Shown: positions 35,318-45,360 of the stretch, one piece after another
Layout: the number at the start of each line of letters is the position of its first letter
Position numbering within the stretch: the first letter of the stretch is position 1
Origin: an uncultured Eubacterium sp.
GTDB taxonomy: Bacteria; Bacillota; Clostridia; Lachnospirales; Lachnospiraceae
NCBI GenBank assembly: GCA_910584065.1
Contig: CAJTZN010000007.1
Coordinates: 34,749 to 98,748, forward strand
Direction of reading: 5' to 3'
Length of the DNA: 64,000 bases
Translations under genes and position numbers: made by a program
Notes under the pieces: model-generated
Seen by the model: the letters and a program-made list of their open reading frames with translations, nothing else
Told to the model about the DNA's origin: nothing
The model's database searches: none

Positions 35318-38300
35318 CTACACTGTAATTTCCTCATTCAACGAGAAAGAATACAGCACCTTTCTCACTACTTTCTTTTTTAATATGCCCTCGAGCGCCC
35401 TTGCATACAGCTCCATCTGCATCCGGTAACGCCCGGCCAGCACGTCCTCCTGTCCAGCCTCGAGATGGTCGGTTTTGTAATCCAGCAAAACGATCCCGTC
35501 CTCCGTCTCGTAAAAAGCATCCATAATGCCCTGGACTAAAACCATGTCCTCACTGTCCGTTTCCGGCAGCACCTCCCCGGCACGCACGCCGATGACAAAA
35601 GGCTGTTCGCGGAACAGTCTTCCATCCGCCTTCGCCGCCGTCAATTCCTGACCGAGCGGCGAACGGAGAAATGCGGCGATCTTATCCGCGCGGATCACGC
35701 CGGCATCTTGCTTCCGGAGCCTGCCCGCCTCAATCATCCGCTGCAGCTCATCTTCCACATCGTCCTTGCCGGATATCCGGGAAAAGTCAAGCGACGCCAT
35801 CACCTGGTGCCAGATCGTACCGTATCCGGCTCCCGCTGCCGTTTTCTCCTGCCCGCCGTTTTCTTTGGCAAAATTCGGAACCGGCGCTTCCTCCACATCA
35901 GGTATGCGGGCCAGCAGGCCGTCTGGCTCCCCAGAGAAAATTTCCTCCATCGAGCGCCGCTTGATCTCCGACACGGTAAGCTTCGTCGGAATCGAAAATT
36001 CCCTCGGAACCGGAGGTTCCGTTGGAGCCGGAGGTTCCGTTGGAGCCGGAGGTTCCGTTGGAGCAAAATGGCCCGTCGCCGCCTCCGATTTCGCTTTGCC
36101 ACCCCCGCCGTACTCATCCATAAAAGCGAGTGCCGCCCTGATCTTCTCATCATACACGATAGTTGTGTCAAAATTGTTTAACATGACTTCATCTATGATA
36201 AGATCCGCCTGCCGTCTGACCTCCCTCTCCTCCATCTGGGCGAATCTGACCCAGTGAACCGGGAACAGATCATTTCCCCGGATGGCCGGAAGAACCCAGT
36301 CAAAATAATTTTTCGCCCGGACCAGCTGGAAATAGTTGAGGGCCGGCGCTACCTTTTCCTCATCTCCGAAGCCGACGAGCACGAGTTTCTCCTTCGCCCG
36401 CGTCATCGCCACATAGAGCACCCGGAGTTCCTCCCCGAGCCCGTCCATCGCGTTCATGCGCAAAAGCGAGCGGTAAAAGATATTGTTCAGCGAAATCCCC
36501 CGGTCGTTGTCCACGACGCGGGACGCGATGCCAAACGACGGATTTACCATGAGAAACGAGCCGCTGTCCTTCCCCGTCATCCCGCGTCCCATACCTGCGA
36601 TGATACAAATCGGAAATTCCAGTCCCTTACTCTTGTGGATCGTCATGATGCGCACAACATTGTCCCTGTCGCCAAGCAGATTGGCCTCCCCCATATCTTC
36701 CTCCCGCTTTTTTATGCCGCTGATATAGCGCACGAACTGATACAGGCCGCGGTAAGACGTCTTGTCAAACTCCCTCGCCCGCTCCCACAGCATATCGAGG
36801 TTCGCTTTCCTCTGCACGCCGTTTTTCATGGCCGCGAATATATGATCGATGTGCGTGCAGTCATAAATATCCTCTATCATGTCCGCCACGGTCACATACG
36901 TCATCTTCCGGCGGAACCGCTGCAAAAGCTCCAGAAAAGAAGAAACCTTCCGCACAAGATCCTCTGGCAGCTGGGACGTCCCCTGCGCCGCCGCCAGAAG
37001 GGAATCATAAAAATCCCGTTTTTTATCCCGCCCGCGTATAACGGCCAGTTCCTCATCCGTGAAATCAAACATCGGGCTTCTCAGCACTGCCGCCAGGGGA
37101 ATGTCCTGCCTCGGATTGTCAATAATAGAAAACAAATTTACCATCACCGAAATCTCGCGCGTGTCAAAAAAACCTTTTGTATTTTCCATATGCACCGGAA
37201 TCCCCTGGGATGCCAGCGCGTCGTAGATCTGCTGGCCGATCGCTTTCGTGCTCCTGGCGAGGATCACGATATCCCCGTACTGCGCCCGCCGGTATGTGCC
37301 TTTGTCGTACACATACAGCGGATCCTCATTTCCCGTATACTCTCTGATCAGGTCAGCGATCACCTGTCCCTCATAAATACCTTCCTCCGCGCTGGACACA
37401 CGGTTTTCCGCCTTATCCTTCCTGCTCAGCACATAGACGTCGATATCATCAGCCGTCCGCTGCTCCGTGGGCGGAAAATCCGCACCGAGACGGAGTCTGG
37501 CCTTCTCATCGTACTCGACACCCCCGAGCTCCGCGTGCATGATCTTTTCAAAAACCGCATTTGTCCCGTCGAGCACGACGTCCCGACTGCGGAAGTTCCT
37601 GCTCAGCGTGATCAGGCAATCCTTCACCCCTTCTTTCGACCTGACGGGACTTTGTGTCTCCTCGGGACTTTCGGCATATCCATTTAACTTCTCCAGAAAC
37701 AGTTCGGGACACGCCATCCGGAACCGGTAGATGCTCTGCTTGATATCCCCCACCATAAATCGGTTCCGCTCCGAAGACACGCTGCTCATCAGCATTTCCT
37801 GAACCTGATTGCTGTCCTGGTACTCATCCATCATGATCTCCACAAATTGCTGCGAAAGTTCCTCGGCGGCCTCCGTCCGGCGTATCGTCCCGTCCTCGTC
37901 CCGCTCGACGAGGATCTCCAGCGCCAGCTGCTCGAGGTCGGCGAAATCCACGACCCCTTTTTCGCTCTTTTTCGCACGGTAACGCGCCATAAACTCGAGC
38001 GTCAGATCGACAAACGCCACGATCGTCCCCCGCATGCCGGCCAGCTGCTGGAGCTGTTCTTCCAGCGGCAGGTCAAACAGGTCGTTTCGGAGCGCCTTCA
38101 CCGCATCCTTCACCGCGCTGCGCATCGCCTTGACAGCATCCTTTTTCTTCTCGTCGGCATCGGGCATCTTCTTTCCCGACAGCCGTTTCCAGGCCACCAG
38201 GCCGAGCCGCCTCCCCATTTCCTCGTATTCCTCCACCGCGCACAGTCCCTCGAGCTGCGCCAGATCGTCCGCCACCGCCTCGCGGTAAAGCACAGGGCCG

Positions 38301-39019
38301 TCCGGCTGCTCGCAGATGGCCAGCATCTCCCGGCACTCCTCGCAGAGGCCCGCCAGCAGATGGTGCACATAATCCATATTTTCCTTCATAAAGGCCGACT
38401 GCCGCAGTTCTTCCTCGCTCTCCATGCTGACAAACGCCTTCATCCGCTCGAGAAAATGCGCGGGGAACGGATCGCTGACAGCGATGTCGTACAGGGAATA
38501 AATAATGTCCTCGATCTCGGCGTCCCCTTTGACAAAACGGCTCATGACCGCCATCTGCAGAAACTCCCCGTCTGCCTCCGCATATTTTTCCTCCAAAAGC
38601 TGCTGCATCACATCCGCTTTCACAAGTCCGAGTTCGCTCTCATTTCCCACACGGTACGCCGGATCTACCCCGATGCGGTGAAAATAATTTTTGATCACCT
38701 GACCGCAAAAATTATGTATCGTGGAAATCTGCGCCAGCGGAAGGAGCATGATCTGCCTCTGCAGATGCTCGTTATCCGGATCCTTTCCCAGCGCTTCCTC
38801 CAGCGCCTGCTGCAGCTTCTCCTTCATCTGGGACGCCGCCGCCTCGGTAAATGTCACGATCACAAACTCATCGACGCTGACCGGATGCTCCCGATCCATT
38901 ATGCGCGAGAGGATCCGCTGCACGAGCACCGCCGTCTTTCCCGACCCCGCAGCCGCCGACACAAGGATATTGCAATTTCTCTTATTGATCACCTGATTTT
39001 GTTCTCTTGTCCATTCCAT
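35318..39019 (-). CDS. addA: ATP-dependent helicase/nuclease subunit A, AddA
   Basis: Helicase-nuclease subunit of AddAB, which processes double-strand breaks for RecA loading (the RecBCD counterpart). UvrD-like helicase with Walker A SAAAGSGKT (21-29), MMDEYQDSN, VGDIKQSIYRFR, TIHKSKGLEFP and VAMTRAKEKL; the C-terminal RecB-like nuclease has LLDYKTDHLE. Length (1233) is normal. A Pro/Thr linker before the nuclease domain is expanded by three 18-bp repeats (APTEPP). Start at MEWTREQNQVIN is standard. The region between its start and addB is filled by an out-of-frame duplicate of the addB 3' end. Confidence 0.96.
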   Translation of the reverse strand: MEWTREQNQVINKRNCNILVSAAAGSGKTAVLVQRILSRIMDREHPVSVDEFVIVTFTEAAASQMKEKLQQALEEALGKDPDNEHLQRQIMLLPLAQISTIHNFCGQVIKNYFHRIGVDPAYRVGNESELGLVKADVMQQLLEEKYAEADGEFLQMAVMSRFVKGDAEIEDIIYSLYDIAVSDPFPAHFLERMKAFVSMESEEELRQSAFMKENMDYVHHLLAGLCEECREMLAICEQPDGPVLYREAVADDLAQLEGLCAVEEYEEMGRRLGLVAWKRLSGKKMPDADEKKKDAVKAMRSAVKDAVKALRNDLFDLPLEEQLQQLAGMRGTIVAFVDLTLEFMARYRAKKSEKGVVDFADLEQLALEILVERDEDGTIRRTEAAEELSQQFVEIMMDEYQDSNQVQEMLMSSVSSERNRFMVGDIKQSIYRFRMACPELFLEKLNGYAESPEETQSPVRSKEGVKDCLITLSRNFRSRDVVLDGTNAVFEKIMHAELGGVEYDEKARLRLGADFPPTEQRTADDIDVYVLSRKDKAENRVSSAEEGIYEGQVIADLIREYTGNEDPLYVYDKGTYRRAQYGDIVILARSTKAIGQQIYDALASQGIPVHMENTKGFFDTREISVMVNLFSIIDNPRQDIPLAAVLRSPMFDFTDEELAVIRGRDKKRDFYDSLLAAAQGTSQLPEDLVRKVSSFLELLQRFRRKMTYVTVADMIEDIYDCTHIDHIFAAMKNGVQRKANLDMLWERAREFDKTSYRGLYQFVRYISGIKKREEDMGEANLLGDRDNVVRIMTIHKSKGLEFPICIIAGMGRGMTGKDSGSFLMVNPSFGIASRVVDNDRGISLNNIFYRSLLRMNAMDGLGEELRVLYVAMTRAKEKLVLVGFGDEEKVAPALNYFQLVRAKNYFDWVLPAIRGNDLFPVHWVRFAQMEEREVRRQADLIIDEVMLNNFDTTIVYDEKIRAALAFMDEYGGGGKAKSEAATGHFAPTEPPAPTEPPAPTEPPVPREFSIPTKLTVSEIKRRSMEEIFSGEPDGLLARIPDVEEAPVPNFAKENGGQEKTAAGAGYGTIWHQVMASLDFSRISGKDDVEDELQRMIEAGRLRKQDAGVIRADKIAAFLRSPLGQELTAAKADGRLFREQPFVIGVRAGEVLPETDSEDMVLVQGIMDAFYETEDGIVLLDYKTDHLEAGQEDVLAGRYRMQMELYARALEGILKKKVVRKVLYSFSLNEEITV
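36012..36065. repeat. Three 18-bp units in addA
   Basis: Three near-perfect 18-bp units encode APTEPP repeats in the hydrophilic linker between the helicase and nuclease parts of AddA. Confidence 0.9.
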
Positions 39020-39037
39020 TTATGCACTCTCCTCTTT

Positions 39038-39261
39038 CCGCTCCAAATCCTTCCGTATCATCCAATTCCCGGCAGCGCTCCGCCATCTCGCTCCTCTCCA
39101 TGCCGCATATTCCCTGCAGCCCGCAATAGTCGCAGCCCGTTTCATTTTCCCGCTCCAAATCCTTCCGTATCATCCAATTCCCGGCAGCGCTCCGCCATCT
39201 CGCTCCTCTCCATGCCGCAGATCCCTCGCAGCCCGCAATAGTCGCAGCCCGTTTCATTCCC
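39038..39261. repeat. 112-bp tandem duplication of the addB 3' end
   Basis: Two adjacent 112-bp units (39038-39149 and 39150-39261) differ at only a few positions. The distal unit encodes the AddB Fe-S cysteines in frame. Because 112 is not a multiple of three, the second is read out of frame and addB now stops after GFGAGK at the junction. Confidence 0.93.
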
Positions 39262-42200
39262 CATGCGGTACGGACGGATGTCGATGTTCCCCTCCAAAAT
39301 TTCCGTGCCAAACCCGGCCGCCACATCCAGCGTATGGGAGATCACATTGTCCCACTGTTCCCCGTCCATGATCTTCGAGCCCTTCGCAAAATCCCCGCCC
39401 GACGTGACACCGACGGGGATACAGGCGGATTTAACGCCGGATTCCAGATACCCGTTCGTGCCGAATACCGAATCCAGTTTCTGCAGCACGTCCGTACTCT
39501 GGTTGACATACCCGTCGCATTTATATTCGTTCAGCAGCTTCTCCTCCAGTCCGCTCTCTTCCGCCTCATGCTCCAGGCGGATGACCGGATCCTTCACATG
39601 ATAATAGAGCATACCAGCCGGCACCACCGACTTATCGGGATGCTTTTTCCGCTCCATATCAACCGCCGCCGCCATATACAGCACAAGCTGCATCTGCAGG
39701 CCGTGAAACACCGAGCTCATCGAACATTTCACCGCTCCGGTTTTATAGTCCACCACTTTCACATAAACGTTTTCCTCGTCCTCGTATGTATCAATCCGGT
39801 CTATTACACCGGAAAACATAAGTTTTTTCTCTCCGTCCAGCGTAATTTTCATGCTTGGCAGGTCGTCGTGGTACGAAAACCCGGCCTCGCAGTACTCCTG
39901 TTCAAACGCGCCGCGCCGCATTTGCTGCGAGATCGCCCAGACCGTGCGGTTCATCATGCGCTTGATCCTCGTGATCATGTACTCAATGCGTTTCGACTGC
40001 CGGAACAATACATCGCGGTAACCTCCCGTCACCTCGTCCACGCACGCGCCGACCAGTTCCTCGATCCGCTCTTCCTCCAAATCCCGCCAGCGCAGACGCT
40101 TCTCCCTCATGCGGTCCGATAACGCCTGAAGCGTGTGATGCACAACATTTCCAAAATCAAGCGCCGCTACCGTATACTCCTGCCGCTCGCTCAGCGCAAG
40201 GCCGTAAAGGATAAAATAGGAATACGGACATTTCGCAAACTGCTCCAGTTTCGTAATGCTGCCGTACAATTCGTCTCCATACAGCGTTTCCAGCGCCTGC
40301 TCCGAGAGCTTTCCCTCTTTTTTCGCGGCCATATTAGCGGCCAGCGCGCGGCGCAGCCAGCCCATATCCTCCTGCTTCTTATAATATTTCCAAAGTTCCC
40401 ACCACGTATTTTTCTCCTCCCCGGTGCGGACATCGTCCGACATAAACCCAGATAAAAGGAACGACAACCCCCGATCCGTCCCCAAACGATCCTCCACTTT
40501 TGTCGCGGAATATTCTTCCGATTCTATTTTCATTTTCGGAAATATTTTCCGTATCTTCGTCAGCACATACGAAGCCTGCCGCCCTTTGCCGTCCGCGCTG
40601 TTCTCACTATAAGTAAAAAAAAGCCGCTCCGAAGGTTTCGTAAAAATGAGATAGAGATAAAAGAGGTCGTTTGCCGCCTTTTTATTTCCGCTCGGCGCCA
40701 GCGCAATCCCCATCTGCTCGATCTTTTTGCGCTCCCTCGTATTGACGATTCCCGGCGCCTGCGCGCCGCCCGGTATCATATCATCACTGAAGCCCAGGAA
40801 AAATAATACCTTGACATCTTTTAAACGCGTCCGGCGTATATCACCGACAACGACCTGATCCGCTTTCGGCGGGATAAACCCGACGAGCCCCTCGGAAATA
40901 CCGGCCGCCAGGATCTGGCGGTACTCCTCCATGCTCACGACCTCATCGCCCATCAGCTCTACCATTTCGTCGAGCAGCGCCACGATGACCGGATACACGC
41001 TCTCGTATTCCCTGGCCATCGTATCCTCCCCGGCCCCGGCAAATACGTCCGCCTGCGCGATCATCCGTCCGTACACATCCTGTCTCACCAGAAACCCATA
41101 CAGCGCCCGTGTGAACTGCTCGACCGTTTTCTTTCCCCCGCCGAGTTCCGCGAACAGCTGCCGCAGGCAGTCGCACACCTTTTCCCGTATCGCGTTGACC
41201 TCTTCCAGGGGAATCTTCGCGTACTCATATTCCCACTCCTTATCATACGCGGAAAATCCCCGTTTTCCCGCCGCCAGCACATAGTTCTCAAACAGATCCG
41301 CCTCGTCCCTCGAAAGCGGGGAAAGGCCGCACCGCACAAAACGGAACGTACTCTCATAATCCATGTTCCGCACATACATTTCCAGCACGGACTGGATCAG
41401 CTCCGCCACCCAGTTGGCGCCGATATTTTTTTTCGCGTCGAGGAAATAGCGGATTCCCATTTTCGCAAATTCCCGGGAGAGCACCTGCTCATAGGCAGTC
41501 ATATCCCCCACGATGACGGCGATATCCTCAAATCCATTTCCCCCCTTCGCCGTCATCCACCAGATGTTCCGCGCGACATATGCCGCCTCGTCCTGCGGCT
41601 TTTTGCCGATATACAGACAGAGTTCCTCCGTCGGCTCCGGCCAGACGCCGGCGGGATAACAAAACAGGTTCCTCTCCAGAAAGGCCAGTTCGCCGTCCGC
41701 CGGAAAACGGTACGACCGCTTGTCCTTTCCCCGTCCCGTCATGACCGGCGGCCGCACTTCGACCGGGATCCGGTCCGCCATTTTCGTAAGCGACCGCACC
41801 GTCTCCTCGCTGATCTGAAAAATATGGCGCCGTTTTCCGGTCGAATCAGTCGCCACCGTCACATACAGATCCTCACAGAGCGCTAACAGCCTCTCGATCA
41901 ATCCGTACTGCGTCGGCGTAAATCCTGTAAATCCGTCGAGACAGATGACCGAGCCGCGGATCCCCTCCATCTCGTGCACGACATCCGTCAGCTGGACGAT
42001 CAGTTCCTCCGCCATCATATATACATCGCCCATTTTTTCCTTGAAGCACTCATAGATCAAGCGAATATCATCAAACTTACAGCCCAGCTCCGACAATTTT
42101 TCAAACTGCTCTTCCCCGCAGATCCCGTACTGTTCCAATTCACACAAAAACGATTTGCACTCATCCAGAAACCCCGGTTTGTCGATGCCCTTTTTAAAAT

Positions 42201-42522
42201 AGACCAGCCGGTCTTTCTGCTCGGAAAAAACCTTGCGCAAAAGCATCGTCTTTCCCATATCTTCCAGTATCGTCCGTTCCTTCGCCGGAAGCTGCTCGAA
42301 CACCCGGAAGGCAAGCCGGTGAAAACTGAGGACATCGATATTCAGTATCCCGCTGCCCCCGCTCTTCTCCACCAGCGTCTTCTGCGTCTCCAGCGTAAAC
42401 TGATCCGGCACGAGGATAAAATACTGCTTATCCCTGTGTTCTGCCGCTTCCTTTAACAACATATCATATAGAAACGTACTCTTTCCGCTCCCGGCACTCC
42501 CAAACACAAACTGTAACCCCAT
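39142..42522 (-). CDS. addB: ATP-dependent helicase/nuclease subunit B, AddB
   Basis: Nuclease and Chi-recognition partner of AddA. Walker A is GSAGSGKST (residues 8-16). The C-terminal nuclease holds VVDYKTGAVKCS, and the Fe-S staple is formed by a Cys in LEQFAKCPYSYF and the C-terminal C-x2-C-x5-C (GCDYCGLRGIC). All four ligands are present, so the protein should be functional. Start chosen at MGLQFVFGSAGSGKST, 5 nt after GGAGG; 1126 residues. The 3' end is a tandem duplicate, and the current stop was created at its junction. It heads the addB-addA-methyltransferase transcript. Confidence 0.95.
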   Translation of the reverse strand: MGLQFVFGSAGSGKSTFLYDMLLKEAAEHRDKQYFILVPDQFTLETQKTLVEKSGGSGILNIDVLSFHRLAFRVFEQLPAKERTILEDMGKTMLLRKVFSEQKDRLVYFKKGIDKPGFLDECKSFLCELEQYGICGEEQFEKLSELGCKFDDIRLIYECFKEKMGDVYMMAEELIVQLTDVVHEMEGIRGSVICLDGFTGFTPTQYGLIERLLALCEDLYVTVATDSTGKRRHIFQISEETVRSLTKMADRIPVEVRPPVMTGRGKDKRSYRFPADGELAFLERNLFCYPAGVWPEPTEELCLYIGKKPQDEAAYVARNIWWMTAKGGNGFEDIAVIVGDMTAYEQVLSREFAKMGIRYFLDAKKNIGANWVAELIQSVLEMYVRNMDYESTFRFVRCGLSPLSRDEADLFENYVLAAGKRGFSAYDKEWEYEYAKIPLEEVNAIREKVCDCLRQLFAELGGGKKTVEQFTRALYGFLVRQDVYGRMIAQADVFAGAGEDTMAREYESVYPVIVALLDEMVELMGDEVVSMEEYRQILAAGISEGLVGFIPPKADQVVVGDIRRTRLKDVKVLFFLGFSDDMIPGGAQAPGIVNTRERKKIEQMGIALAPSGNKKAANDLFYLYLIFTKPSERLFFTYSENSADGKGRQASYVLTKIRKIFPKMKIESEEYSATKVEDRLGTDRGLSFLLSGFMSDDVRTGEEKNTWWELWKYYKKQEDMGWLRRALAANMAAKKEGKLSEQALETLYGDELYGSITKLEQFAKCPYSYFILYGLALSERQEYTVAALDFGNVVHHTLQALSDRMREKRLRWRDLEEERIEELVGACVDEVTGGYRDVLFRQSKRIEYMITRIKRMMNRTVWAISQQMRRGAFEQEYCEAGFSYHDDLPSMKITLDGEKKLMFSGVIDRIDTYEDEENVYVKVVDYKTGAVKCSMSSVFHGLQMQLVLYMAAAVDMERKKHPDKSVVPAGMLYYHVKDPVIRLEHEAEESGLEEKLLNEYKCDGYVNQSTDVLQKLDSVFGTNGYLESGVKSACIPVGVTSGGDFAKGSKIMDGEQWDNVISHTLDVAAGFGTEILEGNIDIRPYRMGNETGCDYCGLRGICGMERSEMAERCRELDDTEGFGAGK

Positions 42523-42620
42523 GATCTCCTCCAATCAAAAAATCGGTTCTATTTCCCGTCCCGCCCACATATAATATAGTAAGATGGAATCTACACTCCA
42601 TAAAAGGGGGAATTATCCAA

Positions 42621-43076
42621 ATGTCCAAAACTAAAATTGTCGTACTTCAAATGAAAGAACTCGTATATACCGGTATTTTCGTGGGACTTGGCATTTTACT
42701 GATCATACTTCTCATTGTCATGTTTTATCCGTCCGGCGATGAGGATTCCGCTCAGGAGGTGGGTTCACAGGCGGCGGAAACGAGCACCTACACGCCCGGT
42801 ATCTATAACTCCCAAATGCAGCTGGGCGACACCACGCTGAACCTCGAAGTCGTCGTGGACGAAAACCAGATCAAGTCGGTCGCTTTTGTCAATCTCGACG
42901 AATCCGTTACCACGATGTATCCTCTCGTCAAACCATCACTGGAATATTTAGAAGAGGAACTCGTAGCCGGCAAACCGATCGGTGAAATCGCCGTCAATGA
43001 AAAAAGCAAATACACACAAGCCATGCTCATCGACGGCATCAAAAATGCGCTGAAAAAAGCAGAAGTAAAAAAATAA
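42621..43076 (+). CDS. Small membrane-anchored protein, FMN-binding-like fold
   Basis: A 151-residue protein with one N-terminal transmembrane helix (about 15-36), a short acidic/Ser spacer and an extracytoplasmic domain. The pattern TYTPGIYNSQMQLGDTTLNLEVVVDENQIKSVAFVNLDE resembles the beginning of FMN-binding domains (FMN_bind), but the SGAT flavinylation motif is absent, so flavin attachment is not supported. AAAGGGGG lies 10 nt upstream of the ATG, and a TATAAT (42570-42575) with a poor -35 is the likely promoter. Divergent from addB and convergent with nadE. Function unknown. Confidence 0.65.
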   Translation: MSKTKIVVLQMKELVYTGIFVGLGILLIILLIVMFYPSGDEDSAQEVGSQAAETSTYTPGIYNSQMQLGDTTLNLEVVVDENQIKSVAFVNLDESVTTMYPLVKPSLEYLEEELVAGKPIGEIAVNEKSKYTQAMLIDGIKNALKKAEVKK

Positions 43077-43108
43077 CATGGCAGGAAAAAGCCGCCTGGA
43101 AAAAAGCG

Positions 43109-45067
43109 TCAAGGCAGCCTTATCTTTTGCAGATCGGCTTTCCAAAGGGCATCGGACGCGTCACTCGGCATACGCAGGTCACCGCGGGGCGACAACGCGA
43201 CCGAACCGACTTTCGGCCCGTCCGGGATGCAGGAACGCTTGAACTGCTGGCGGAAAAAACGGTGGTAAAATGTTTCCAGCCACTTATAGATCGTCCCGGC
43301 ATCATACACGCCCTCAAACGCATACACGGCCATCCGGAACACTTTGGACGGCATAAACCCAAACCGGAGAACATAGTAAAGGAAAAAATCGTGCAGCTCG
43401 TACGGTCCCACTATGTCTTCGGTTTTCTGTGCGATCTTTCCGTCCTTCGGCGGAAGCAGTTCCGGACTGACCGGCGTATCGAGCACATCCTGGAGAACTC
43501 TGCGCAGCGCGTCACTGTCCGCATCGTGGCAGTCCTCGTCAAACGTATCCGCATAATACTGTACGAGATAGCGGACAAGCGTCTTGGGCACCGAGCAGTT
43601 CACGCCGTACATCGACATATGATCGCCGTTGTACGTCGCCCACCCGAGCGCCAGTTCCGACATATCCCCGGTACCGATCACGAGACCGCCCTCCTTGTTC
43701 GCGGTATCCATCAAAATCTGCGTCCGCTCCCTCGCCTGCCCGTTCTCATACGTGATATCATGCACATTGATATCGTGGCCAATATCCTGAAAATGCTGCC
43801 GCACCGCCTGTTCGACCGGAATCTCCCGCAGTTCCGTACCAAGTATCCCCGCCAGATTCACCGCATTTTCATACGTCCGGTCCGTCGTGCCAAAACAGGG
43901 CATCGTCACGCAGATGATCCCGCTCCGCTCCAGTCCCAGCTGATCAAACGCGCGCACCGTCACAAGGAGCGCAAGCGTCGAATCCAGTCCGCCCGAAAGT
44001 CCGATGACCGCACACGTACACCCGGTATGGCGCAGCCGCTTCACCAGTCCTGCTGCCTGTATATCCAGGATCTCGTTGCACCGCTCTTCGCGGCGGCTTT
44101 TCGCAGCCGGCACAAACGGCGTCTTCTCAAAGGAACGGCTCAATTCCGTGCGCACCACATCGGAAAATGAAAATACATGCTGTTCATATCCATACTGCTC
44201 CGGCGCCTCGTACACAGGAAACGAAGTCATCCGCCTTCTCTCCGCCGCCAGTTTTCCCACATCCAGTTCCGTTATTTTATCCTCCTGCTCAAATGGACGG
44301 CTCTCCGCAAGCACCGTTCCGTTTTCCACGATCATATTGTGCGCGGCATATACGAGATCTGTCGTGGACTCCCCCCTTCCGGCATCAGCATACAGATAAC
44401 CGGCGACCGTCCTCGCGCTCTGTCCCTTCACGAGCTCCTTCCGGTAAGCTGCTTTTCCCGTCACCTCATCGCTGGCCGACGCATTGACGATCACCGTCGC
44501 CCCCGCCATCGCGTGATACGAACTCGGCGGCACCGGCACCCAGAGGTCCTCACAGATCTCGACGGCCACGGACAGCGCCGGCATGTGCGCGCACACAAAC
44601 AACTGCTTCGTCCCAAAACAGACTTCCTCGTCCTGAAACGGCAGCTTATGGCGTGTATTCCCCTCCGGAGCCGGAGCAAAATGCCGTCCCTCATAAAACT
44701 CGGAATACATCGGGATATGGCTCTTCGGCACCAGGCCGAGCACACGGCCGTGAAATACGGCAGCCACCACATTGAACAGCCTTCCCTGATGGAGCATCGG
44801 CAGTCCGGTAAAAAACAAAGTATCCAGTCTCGCCGTCTCTTCCGTAAACAACTGCAGGGCATCCAGCACCCCGGCTAACAGCGCATCCTGTAAAAACAGA
44901 TCGCCGCACGTATATCCACTCAGCGAAAGTTCCGGGAAAACGACAAGCTTCGCGCCCTGCCCACTCATTTGTTCCGCTTTTTCCACCATTTTTTTCACAT
45001 TATAAGCCGTGTCTGCCACCTGTAACTCCGGGGAGCACACACCGGCTTTGATAAATCCATCCTGCAT
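43109..45067 (-). CDS. nadE: Glutamine-dependent NAD+ synthetase
   Basis: Final step of NAD+ synthesis: amidation of nicotinic acid adenine dinucleotide with glutamine nitrogen. The N-terminal nitrilase-type glutaminase has E46 (FPELSLSG), K115 (VPKSHIPM) and C172 (VEICEDLW); the C-terminal ATP pyrophosphatase domain has SGGLDSTLAL and GTGDMSELALGWATYNGDH. 652 residues fits the two-domain form. No close operon partner; upstream is the 6S RNA gene and its terminator. It overlaps no neighbour and converges on the small membrane protein. Confidence 0.96.
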   Translation of the reverse strand: MQDGFIKAGVCSPELQVADTAYNVKKMVEKAEQMSGQGAKLVVFPELSLSGYTCGDLFLQDALLAGVLDALQLFTEETARLDTLFFTGLPMLHQGRLFNVVAAVFHGRVLGLVPKSHIPMYSEFYEGRHFAPAPEGNTRHKLPFQDEEVCFGTKQLFVCAHMPALSVAVEICEDLWVPVPPSSYHAMAGATVIVNASASDEVTGKAAYRKELVKGQSARTVAGYLYADAGRGESTTDLVYAAHNMIVENGTVLAESRPFEQEDKITELDVGKLAAERRRMTSFPVYEAPEQYGYEQHVFSFSDVVRTELSRSFEKTPFVPAAKSRREERCNEILDIQAAGLVKRLRHTGCTCAVIGLSGGLDSTLALLVTVRAFDQLGLERSGIICVTMPCFGTTDRTYENAVNLAGILGTELREIPVEQAVRQHFQDIGHDINVHDITYENGQARERTQILMDTANKEGGLVIGTGDMSELALGWATYNGDHMSMYGVNCSVPKTLVRYLVQYYADTFDEDCHDADSDALRRVLQDVLDTPVSPELLPPKDGKIAQKTEDIVGPYELHDFFLYYVLRFGFMPSKVFRMAVYAFEGVYDAGTIYKWLETFYHRFFRQQFKRSCIPDGPKVGSVALSPRGDLRMPSDASDALWKADLQKIRLP

Positions 45068-45100
45068 CCTGGTCTCTCCATTTCCAAATTTATCATTACG

Positions 45101-45127
45101 AAAAGGGCAGCGAACCTATCGCTGCCC
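45101..45127 (-). terminator. Terminator of the 6S RNA gene
   Basis: Minus strand GGGCAGCGA / TCGCTGCCC 9-bp stem followed by TTTT, about 30 nt past the 3' arm of the 6S closing stem and 34 bp before the nadE start. Confidence 0.75.
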
Positions 45128-45139
45128 CCATATAATCTT

Positions 45140-45354
45140 TTGTAAACCCCCAAAATGCCGGTTCCTGATTTTTGACTCCTAGCACATGCTAGGTGGGCAA
45201 CCGCACGTGGTCTTCTGCCCTCCGTTGTAATGTTACACATTGTACTGAGGTAAACTCAGCAGGGACGGCCTGACATCCGATCACAAATATAGGAATCCCG
45301 TTTAAAGTATTGTAGGTTCAAAAATTCAAGAGTGTCGAACATTTCAGGAAGCTT
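45140..45354 (-). ncRNA. ssrS: 6S RNA
   Basis: About 210-nt RNA that sequesters sigma-A RNA polymerase in stationary phase. The 5' arm UUCCUGAAAUGUUCG resembles the conserved CUGAGAUGUUCG start of E. coli 6S. It pairs over 13 positions (with wobbles) with the 3' arm GGCAUUUUGGGGG (45147-45159), forming the closing stem. The distal part holds GCGGUUGCCCACC and a CCUAGCA/UGCUAGG hairpin, as in other 6S RNAs. A strong sigma-A promoter lies directly upstream and a terminator downstream. There is no open frame. The exact ends are inferred; the family call rests on these elements and was not tested with a covariance model. Confidence 0.82.
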
Positions 45355-45360
45355 ACCATT

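Noticed and set aside
36254..37687. Long plus-strand open frames opposite addA (also 37847-39241)
   Set aside because: Antisense to conserved helicase motifs; composition typical of shadows in a GC-balanced gene.
38982..39326. Separate open frame containing GCDYCGLQGIC-type Fe-S motif overlapping addA and addB
   Set aside because: It is the out-of-frame copy of the addB 3' end created by the 112-bp duplication; no ribosome site or independent start.
45309..45338. TCGACA-18-TACAAT promoter-like sequence on the minus strand
   Set aside because: It lies inside the 6S RNA. The upstream TTGATA-17-TATACT is stronger and places the start just before the conserved 5' arm.
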